Virus record (IMG/VR): IMGVR_UViG_3300021478_000048
Span: 1 to 46,126 of that record
Length of the DNA stretch: 46,126 nt
Direction: 5' to 3' (one strand)
Source of the DNA: a virus
A program made the position numbers and the translations under genes. Within the stretch, counting starts at the first letter, position 1, and each line of letters opens with the position of its first letter. Shown piece by piece: positions 41,717-46,126 of the stretch. The notes under the pieces are model-generated. The model was given only the letters and a program-made list of their open reading frames with translations. It made no database searches and was not told where the DNA came from.

Positions 41717-41746
41717 ACCCTACCGTAAACCGTTTTGCACTGTCAA
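41717..41746 (-). promoter_or_regulatory. Leftward promoter with overlapping inverted repeat
   Basis: On the minus strand, perfect -35 TTGACA (41741-41746), 18-bp spacer, then a poor -10 TAGGGT (41717-41722). An inverted repeat GACAGTG (41710-41716) with CACTGTC (41738-41744) overlaps both elements, a typical repressor layout. It would drive the 41.7-37.8 kb block. Confidence 0.55.
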
Positions 41747-41840
41747 GCGCAAACGAAGCACCCCCCCTAAAAATCCACACCCCCGCCGGGGAACCCTGTT
41801 CGAAACCCGCGTAAAACCTGTGCAAAACGGCGGGAGCATG

Positions 41841-41940
41841 GCGCACCGTGCCCATACCCTAGCGCACCGTGCCCCTAGTCATGGCGCATGGTGCGCTATT
41901 GCCTGGCGCACGGTGCCCCACTCCTATGGGCACGGTGCCC
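41841..41940. repeat. Five-copy palindromic array, 21-22 bp period
   Basis: Core sequences: GCGCACCGTGCCC at 41841-41853 and 41862-41874, GCGCATGGTGCGC at 41884-41896, GCGCACGGTGCCC at 41906-41918 and GGGCACGGTGCCC at 41928-41940. Centres are 21, 22, 22 and 22 bp apart, two helical turns, so bound proteins would line up on one DNA face. Confidence 0.85.
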
Positions 41941-41950
41941 TCCGAATTGA

Positions 41951-42115
41951 GGTTTTGATCTGGGTTTTGATCTTGAAACTGAACCATTAAAAGCAACCGG
42001 CGAGATCAACACCAGGAAGGTGCGCCGCCAAGAACGCGGCGCTCTAGTCGGCAGATCAAAACCAAGCGGAGCGCGCCAAGAACGCGCGCCCCCTGCGAAG
42101 ATCAAGATCAAAACC
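41951..42115. repeat. Two direct and two inverted copies of GGTTTTGATCT
   Basis: GGTTTTGATCT at 41951-41961 and 41963-41973, and the complement AGATCAAAACC at 42053-42063 and 42105-42115. They enclose the two CAAGAAC-loop hairpins. Confidence 0.75.
42022..42089 (+). other. Two hairpins with identical CAAGAAC loops
   Basis: 42022-42042: stem GCGCCGC and complement around loop CAAGAAC. 42071-42089: stem GCGCGC and complement around the same loop CAAGAAC. Different stems with the same loop suggest selection on structure. Confidence 0.6.
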
Positions 42116-42278
42116 TCGCCTGTTGAAGCGGCGAAGCAACTGCAACACCAAATGCAACACCAACCCCGCGGTGCAAAACCGGGGAGAAAATCGCCCTGCT
42201 GTTAACGACTCAGGTTCCCGATTTTTCCTTCCCGCTCTAAAATCCCCGTGGCCCTGGGGGCGAGGCCGTGTAAAGTTC

Positions 42279-42298
42279 GTGCTAGCACGTGCTAGCAC
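42279..42298. promoter_or_regulatory. Tandem palindrome upstream of 128-aa gene
   Basis: GTGCTAGCAC, itself a perfect 10-bp palindrome, occurs twice without a gap, ending 18 bp before the ATG. Operator-like. Confidence 0.6.
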
Positions 42299-42316
42299 GC
42301 CCAGGAAAGGAAGCTG

Positions 42317-42703
42317 ATGGCCAACCGTGACCGCACTACCTGCCGCCGCTGTAAAGCAATCGTCGAGGTCTCCGACACGGGGATCTCGGTTTTCATGTTC
42401 TGCCAAACAATCGGCGTGAAGCCGCGGCGAAAAGCCGCCGCGCCCACGATGTACATCTGCCCGTCGTGTGTGATGGTGATGGCCGTGAAGCCGAGCCCCG
42501 AGGAGTGGGACTTCTTCAACCTCAGCGCCTACCACATGGTCCGCAACCTCACGGGGATGCATCGCGTCGAGACCCAGGCCGCGATGGGGCGCATGTTCGA
42601 ACTGGTGATCGAGCGCGAGGGCCAGATCTCGGAAGCCGAGATCAACGCCAATCTGCCAGCAGCGGAGATCCTGCCGCCGCGGCGACTGCGGGCTGCGAGC
42701 TGA
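42317..42703 (+). CDS. Small zinc-ribbon-like regulator candidate
   Basis: 128 aa; SD AAAGGAAG 4 nt before ATG. N-terminal CRRC and CPSC pairs 36 residues apart make a probable zinc site, with a central helical part (NLSAYHMVRNLTGMHRVE) and a helical C-terminus. It is separately transcribed behind a tandem palindrome in the control region. A regulatory role is inferred from location only. Confidence 0.65.
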   Translation: MANRDRTTCRRCKAIVEVSDTGISVFMFCQTIGVKPRRKAAAPTMYICPSCVMVMAVKPSPEEWDFFNLSAYHMVRNLTGMHRVETQAAMGRMFELVIEREGQISEAEINANLPAAEILPPRRLRAAS

Positions 42704-42740
42704 AAAAGAAAACGGCCCGCAGCGTGAGCCGCGAGCCGTT
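42702..42740 (-). terminator. Terminator of the leftward late/lysis transcript
   Basis: Stem AACGGC with GCCGTT (42711-42740), extended by CGC/GCG and GC/GC pairs across two mismatches around a GTGA loop. On the minus strand the stem is followed by TTTTCTTTTT. It sits between convergent genes and may also slow rightward transcription. Confidence 0.7.
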
Positions 42741-42775
42741 CCCTTTCTCCCCACTCCCCCGAACGAGGAAAACTT

Positions 42776-43069
42776 TTAGACGTTCACTTCTTCAAATTCA
42801 AATTGCCGCACCGCAGCGTGCGCCCAGGCTTTCGGCATCTGGTCCGGCTGCCGTTTCGGGTGCAGAATGGCCGCCTGGTAATTGTCGACGACCTGGATCC
42901 CCTTGCCCTCGGCCGAGATCCGCACGATCTTGCCCGCGCCCCCGGCGCGTGTGGCGATGTCCAGGGCGAGCCGATCGGCGCGCTCATAGTCGGCCGCGGC
43001 GCGTTCCTTCGCCTTTACAAATTTGCGATACTTCGCCGCGATCGCGCGCTCTTTACGGGTGAGGCTCAC
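42776..43069 (-). CDS. Hypothetical protein after anti-defence candidate
   Basis: 97 aa. Basic helical N-terminus (MSLTRKERAIAAKYRKFV, KAKERAAADYERADRLAL) and a small beta part (GKIVRISAEGKGIQVVDN). Starts in a 4-nt overlap with the Acb2/Tad1-like gene; last gene before the terminator. The function is unknown. Confidence 0.65.
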   Translation of the reverse strand: MSLTRKERAIAAKYRKFVKAKERAAADYERADRLALDIATRAGGAGKIVRISAEGKGIQVVDNYQAAILHPKRQPDQMPKAWAHAAVRQFEFEEVNV

Positions 43070-43410
43070 AGAGACAAACCGCCAAGCGCAACCGCGGCGT
43101 TGGCCGTCATCTTTGCTTCAATGATGGTGTGAATGGCCGCCGAGCGGTTGACGCAGGGCGGGCAGTTTTGCAAAACCACTTCCGCGAAATTCTTAGCCGC
43201 CTGATTGATCGCCTGAAACTTCGGCGCAGTCTCGGCCGTGGGCGGGTGATAGGTGAAGAGCTCGGAGAGGATCTCGGCGTCGCTCATGGCGCGGCCTGCG
43301 CACCCCGCCTCGGCATAGAGCTTCTCGGCGTACATCTTTTCTTCACCGCCGCCGGGCGCGCGCCTGGTGCGCGGATATGGGTCTGCGGTTGTTTTTCCGT
43401 TGTCGCACAT
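43066..43410 (-). CDS. Acb2/Tad1-like cyclic-nucleotide sponge candidate
   Basis: 114 aa from ATG 43410 (internal Mets at 26 and 42 are possible starts). The last 65 residues match the hairpin-domain pattern: SELFTYHPPTAE near 49-60, then FQAINQAAKNFAEVVL, NCPPCVNRSAAIH near 82-94, and a final helix AKMTANAAVALGG. The F-x-YHPP, CPP and A/M-x-ANA-x-A landmarks are those of Tad1/Acb2 proteins, which bind signalling cyclic nucleotides and block Thoeris or CBASS. The usual Arg in the first helix is Asn/Gln here. The place at the end of the lysis cassette is unusual for an early anti-defence gene. Confidence 0.7.
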   Translation of the reverse strand: MCDNGKTTADPYPRTRRAPGGGEEKMYAEKLYAEAGCAGRAMSDAEILSELFTYHPPTAETAPKFQAINQAAKNFAEVVLQNCPPCVNRSAAIHTIIEAKMTANAAVALGGLSL

Positions 43411-43473
43411 TCCCGGCGATCATGCCCGGCGCGCGGGGTTCGAAACAAGCAAAAAAGGGCCGGGCAGGTTACG

Positions 43474-43785
43474 TTAGTGCTGCAACGTTTGGGTATCCGC
43501 GGCGATCGCCTTCTCGGTGTCGTCGAGTTTTGGAACCACGATCCGCATCCCTTTGGTGAGCGGATTCGAGTTGTAAACGGCCAGCATCAGCACGGCCGCG
43601 ACAATCATGCCGCGGCCGATGCCGACGATCGCAGGGGAGTGCAAAGCGAACGCCGAGCCGCAAGTGAGCAGGAAGCCGATCGAGCCGCTGAAGAGCAGCT
43701 CGAACAGCAGGACGATCCAATTCTGGATCTTCTTGCCTTCCCACAATCCGAGGATCAGCTTGGCGACGCCCTGAATCGGATCCAT
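43474..43785 (-). CDS. Small membrane protein, holin-like
   Basis: 103 aa with two or three transmembrane segments (WIVLLFELLFSGSIGFLLT; FALHSPAIVGIGRGMIVAAV, then LMLAVYNS) and a charged C-terminus. Next to holin-like and endolysin genes; it could be a holin or antiholin. Confidence 0.6.
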   Translation of the reverse strand: MDPIQGVAKLILGLWEGKKIQNWIVLLFELLFSGSIGFLLTCGSAFALHSPAIVGIGRGMIVAAVLMLAVYNSNPLTKGMRIVVPKLDDTEKAIAADTQTLQH

Positions 43786-43786
43786 G

Positions 43787-44128
43787 CTAGGCCGCCGTGT
43801 GGGGTTCTTTGGCCTTCAGGAGATTGACGACCATTTCGATTCCCAGGTTGATCGCTGCGTGCGAAAGGGCGATGCCCTGGGCAACGAGATCGGTCTCGAT
43901 CTTCGCGAAGGCTGCGGCGCGTTTGCTCGGGCCGGATCCGCCGACTGCTTCCGCGGCGTTGATCGCATCCTCGAAGATGACGCGCGTGTCATCGGTGAGA
44001 ATTGCTTTGATCGTCGCGGTGAATGTGTCGAGTGCCGGCTGCCCGAAAACCTTCGCCAAACCCGCATGAATAGCGGTGTCGAGGTGTTCGAAGAAGTTTT
44101 TAACTTTGGTGACGGTGCTGTCTGCCAT
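43787..44128 (-). CDS. Holin-associated or lysis-cassette helical protein
   Basis: 113 aa; start 44128 chosen for AGGAG 7 nt upstream. Helical (VTKVKNFFEHLDTAIHAG; FTATIKAILTDDTRVIFED) with an amphipathic C-terminus (AINLGIEMVVNLLKAK) similar to LLH-type holin-like proteins. No strong transmembrane helix; the role is inferred from place. Confidence 0.5.
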   Translation of the reverse strand: MADSTVTKVKNFFEHLDTAIHAGLAKVFGQPALDTFTATIKAILTDDTRVIFEDAINAAEAVGGSGPSKRAAAFAKIETDLVAQGIALSHAAINLGIEMVVNLLKAKEPHTAA

Positions 44129-44139
44129 TAGAGTTCTCC

Positions 44140-44694
44140 TTATGAAATACGGTTTGCGATCCACCCGAAGGCGAATCGCTCATTGCTGGGGTTGCGCTCG
44201 GTGAGTTCGATATACCGGGCACCCTGCAAACAGTTGACGACGCGAATGAGGGCGGGTTCGCCCTCGGTGCCGCGCGCGCGCAGAAACGTGGTCAGCGCCG
44301 CGATCACGGCCGGGCCGATCTTGCCGTCGACCTCGATGTCGGGATAGGCTTTGCCGCCCTGGTTGAAGGCGTTGAGCCCGCGCTGCAAAAACTCGATCAC
44401 CGTCTCGTCGCCTTCGTTCACGCCTGCGTCGGTGAGTTTGGCGGCTAGGTCGGGGGCGAGCGCATTCACCTGGTCGAAGCCGGGATCGAGGTAGTAGCGC
44501 TTGCGGTAGATCTTCGCGGCCTCATCCATCAGCAGCGCCCGCACGTCATCGGCCGAGACCGGGTGCCCGCGCCAGGCGGCGAGCGCCTTTTGCGTGATGC
44601 CGTACTTCGTCGGGCCGCCGGGATCCGCGGGATCGTTGGTGAACCGGAACCCTTCTTCGTCGAGGATCCGCTCGATGATCTGGTCGATCGTCAC
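44140..44694 (-). CDS. GH108-family endolysin (muramidase)
   Basis: 184 aa. The N-terminal GH108 signature ERILDEEGFRFTNDPADPGG, then TKYGITQKALAAWRG has the catalytic Glu in EEG (E13/E14). The C-terminal half (about 85-150: FLQRGLNAFNQGG, DIEVDGKIGPAVIAAL) is the PG-binding-3-type domain. Full family length. It cleaves the peptidoglycan glycan backbone at lysis, with holin help; no signal peptide was seen. Confidence 0.88.
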   Translation of the reverse strand: MTIDQIIERILDEEGFRFTNDPADPGGPTKYGITQKALAAWRGHPVSADDVRALLMDEAAKIYRKRYYLDPGFDQVNALAPDLAAKLTDAGVNEGDETVIEFLQRGLNAFNQGGKAYPDIEVDGKIGPAVIAALTTFLRARGTEGEPALIRVVNCLQGARYIELTERNPSNERFAFGWIANRIS

Positions 44695-44912
44695 TTTGCC
44701 ACCATGCCTTTAAGAATTAGCGGCAGAAAAAACTTGATCGCCCAGGCCATCACGCCAAAGGTCGTTCCCGAAATGGTAAGCGTAAACGCGACCACGCGCC
44801 AGAGGAGCCGGATCTTGGCGTAGGCAATATTGAGCGCCGGATCCGCCTCGGGGTAATTCTCGCGATAGAACGGTTTCCGTTCATAGAGCGGCTTGATCTT
44901 TAACAGCTTCAC
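44691..44912 (-). CDS. Small single-TM lysis-cassette protein
   Basis: 73 aa. Basic N-terminus (MKLLKIKPLYERKPFYREN), one C-terminal hydrophobic region (VVAFTLTISGTTFGVMAWAIKFFLPLIL). The stop overlaps the endolysin ATG by 4 nt. Holin candidate. Confidence 0.6.
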   Translation of the reverse strand: MKLLKIKPLYERKPFYRENYPEADPALNIAYAKIRLLWRVVAFTLTISGTTFGVMAWAIKFFLPLILKGMVAK

Positions 44913-45070
44913 CGATTGCCGCCGAACAGGAACTCCCCGAGCTGGTTGCCCAGGTTCCGCAAAAAGCCAGGCTTACCCTTGCAGCGGCAGAGCGTGCAGC
45001 GCACGCCCTCGGGGTGCGCTGCATGTCCGCAGAACGCGCAAAACTTCGCGTCGATCGTTGTCGTGTTCAT
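44909..45070 (-). CDS. Tiny zinc-ribbon protein
   Basis: 53 aa; CAFCG and CTLCRC pairs 12 residues apart, and a helical end (GFLRNLGNQLGEFLFGG). Overlaps both neighbours by 4 nt, so it is part of the lysis operon. The function is unknown. Confidence 0.6.
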   Translation of the reverse strand: MNTTTIDAKFCAFCGHAAHPEGVRCTLCRCKGKPGFLRNLGNQLGEFLFGGNR

Positions 45071-45351
45071 GGCTTCGGTGTTTCGGCCTCGGGGGCTGCC
45101 TTCGAGATCTCGGCCAGAATCGCGGCTTTGTTCGAGGGCAGCAGGTAGAAAGCAACTGCGGCCGTCACGCCGCCATGCAGAGCGCTGCCCGCCAGGTGCC
45201 GCAGACACGTCCAGTTGAAGCAGGGATCCGAATCGGTGAAGTAGTGCGTCACCGCGCCGGTTGCGCTGCCGATAAAAATCAGCACGCCCGCCTGAATCAC
45301 ATGGGGCGTGTCGTTCCAGAGCGCTTTGAGCGCTCGCAGTTTCGTGAGCAT
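45067..45351 (-). CDS. Two-TM holin-like protein
   Basis: 94 aa; ATG 45351 has GAGG 6 nt upstream (an ATG two codons earlier is too close). Two transmembrane segments (VIQAGVLIFIGSATGAVTHY; SALHGGVTAAVAFYLLP) and a polar tail. First gene after the collar protein on the leftward transcript; best holin candidate by topology. Confidence 0.6.
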   Translation of the reverse strand: MLTKLRALKALWNDTPHVIQAGVLIFIGSATGAVTHYFTDSDPCFNWTCLRHLAGSALHGGVTAAVAFYLLPSNKAAILAEISKAAPEAETPKP

Positions 45352-45450
45352 TGGCATCCTCGTTGGGGTGAAATACGGGGGAGGATGCTCTCAACGCTAG
45401 CGGCCGCCTGGCGGGGGGAATAGATCACCGAAGGCGAGCGGCGAAGGTCA

Positions 45451-46126
45451 CTAATTCTTCGAACAAAAAATCACTTTCACCCACGGGGGCGCGGGATTGA
45501 ACGCATTCCCCGAGAACGTAGCTTGGCTCACCGTGCCCGAGGGCGTCAAGGTGTGCGTATGTCCGGCGAGCGCGGATCCGGTGAAGGGCTCGGCCGGAAC
45601 GGTGACCGATGCGCCGCTGAATGCGGGCACACCAGCGGGCCAGGAAATTGTTTCGGCCGGGATCGTGCCTAAGCTACCATTCAGTATTGGAACGGACGCA
45701 GGCCAGGAGATTGTTTCGGCCGGTACGGTGCCCGCGGATCCTGAGAAGGTCTCGGCCGGAACGGTGTGCGTATGGCTCGGGTGCGTGTGCGTGTTGTTCG
45801 AGACGCTGTTGCCGCTGCCCGTGCTGACGACAATCGCCGTGGTTGCCGTCGCCGTGATCGCGGTGCCCCCGGTCGTCGTGGTGCTGTTCGTGCCCGCCGG
45901 GGTGAAGGAAACAGTCGAGTTCGTCGGCACCGACGCGGGCCATGCGATCGTGCCGGTCGGTGTGAAGCTCGCCGTCGAGTTGGTCGGCACGCCCGCGGGC
46001 CATGCGATCGTGCCGGTCGGTGTGATCGAAGTTGTGCCGTTCGTGCCCGCCGGGGTTCCGCCACTGGTCGAGCTGGTCGTCTGATTCGCGGTGCCCGAGA
46101 AGGTCGGCGGGGAGACGGGGCCCGCG
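45451..46126 (-). CDS. Tail collar-like secreted fibre protein, C-terminal part
   Basis: This is the continuation of the gene starting at 413. Bases 45980-46126 duplicate 1-147, so the unique part is 45451-45979. It carries Thr/Ser/Pro-rich tandem repeats of about 20 residues (TIAWPA-x-VPTNST-x-SFTP), a second repeat type (VPAETISWPA), two His clusters (NTHTHPSHTHT and AGHTHT) and the C-terminus PPWVKVIFCSKN. HxH clusters followed by a PPW/Y-VIFC-like end are typical of trimeric phage collar or fibre tips, where the His residues can bind metal. It lies directly upstream of the lysis genes. Confidence 0.75.
   Translation of the reverse strand, partial: AGPVSPPTFSGTANQTTSSTSGGTPAGTNGTTSITPTGTIAWPAGVPTNSTASFTPTGTIAWPASVPTNSTVSFTPAGTNSTTTTGGTAITATATTAIVVSTGSGNSVSNNTHTHPSHTHTVPAETFSGSAGTVPAETISWPASVPILNGSLGTIPAETISWPAGVPAFSGASVTVPAEPFTGSALAGHTHTLTPSGTVSQATFSGNAFNPAPPWVKVIFCSKN
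45901..46020 (-). repeat. 60-bp in-frame tandem repeat in collar gene
   Basis: Two consecutive 60-base units (45901-45960 and 45961-46020) share long identical blocks such as ccatgcgatcgtgccggtcg and encode a 20-residue repeat. A second, 63-base repeat type is at about 45635-45730. The period is a multiple of three, so unit gain or loss keeps the frame. Confidence 0.8.
45980..46126. repeat. Terminal overlap with bases 1-147 (circular closure)
   Basis: Bases 45980-46126 match 1-147 except at left positions 126, 131 and 140, where the right copy has g each time. The overlap includes sequence that is unique within the gene, so it is not merely the internal repeat. Clustering of mismatches at the extreme tip looks like end-of-assembly error. 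Closing here joins the collar-like gene in frame. Confidence 0.85.

Larger units (their letters stand above)
41710..42316. other. 607-bp non-coding control region, candidate replication origin
   Basis: No convincing gene on either strand. From left to right it holds the leftward promoter, a palindrome array (41841-41940), inverted repeats (41951-42115) with two hairpins between them, and a tandem palindrome (42279-42298) before the rightward gene. Position between divergent genes next to an initiator-like gene supports an origin or major switch. The origin role is inference. Confidence 0.6.

Noticed and set aside
41710-42316. CRISPR-like array from regularly spaced repeats
   Set aside because: Repeats are 13-bp palindromes with 8-9 bp gaps, too short for repeat-spacer units, and no cas genes are present.

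Overview
The window is a complete or nearly complete genome of a GC-rich, double-stranded DNA tailed phage. The first 147 bases recur at the right end (45980-46126, three mismatches at the extreme tip), so the contig closes into a circular map of about 45,979 bp, and one tail-collar-like gene runs across the junction. A very large portal, large internal-virion-type proteins and the absence of a recognisable tape measure, tube or sheath gene suggest a short-tailed (podovirus-like) particle. Several predicted surface or structural proteins begin with Sec-type signal peptides ending in A-x-A/Q, a style common in Acidobacteriota secretomes. That host is an inference, not shown by the sequence.

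Layout. (1) The late genes fill the minus strand from about 34.6 kb leftwards. They begin with a small conserved basic protein, zinc-ribbon proteins and a catalytic-domain-only tyrosine recombinase. The packaging genes follow (a possible small subunit, then the large terminase at 29.7-31.2 kb), then a string of tiny membrane ORFs, a KTSC-domain protein, the portal (22.6-25.1 kb), scaffold-like protein, major capsid protein, a GroES-like co-chaperonin, connector and tail genes, a 1272-aa structural protein, three ejection-type proteins including a 1290-aa polyvalent-type protein, and three secreted-looking fibre or collar proteins. (2) Across the junction the same strand continues into the lysis genes (45.4-43.5 kb: small membrane proteins, zinc ribbon, GH108 endolysin, holin-like proteins) and ends with an Acb2/Tad1-like anti-defence candidate and a terminator at 42.7 kb. 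(3) A divergent promoter region at 34.65-34.80 kb fires rightwards into a short early-type cluster: DUF932 protein, HTPGPW protein and a Sak4-like ATPase with an SSB-like tip. (4) A dense minus-strand block at 41.7-37.8 kb holds a helix-turn-helix replication or regulatory protein followed by at least eleven small, mostly zinc-binding or unknown proteins with many 4-base start/stop overlaps. (5) A 607-bp non-coding region (41.71-42.32 kb) carries a five-copy, 21-22 bp periodic palindrome array, inverted repeats, two hairpins with identical loops and a tandem palindrome. It is the best candidate for the replication origin and main control region.

Three plus-strand genes break the late strand pattern. 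Those at 3547-4176 and 16170-17408 are embedded in the minus-strand structural region, overlap their neighbours antisense and look like separately regulated cargo. The third, at 42317-42703, lies beside the control region. No tRNA, CRISPR array, insertion sequence, DNA polymerase, RNA polymerase or recognisable CI-type repressor was seen, so replication probably depends heavily on the host.
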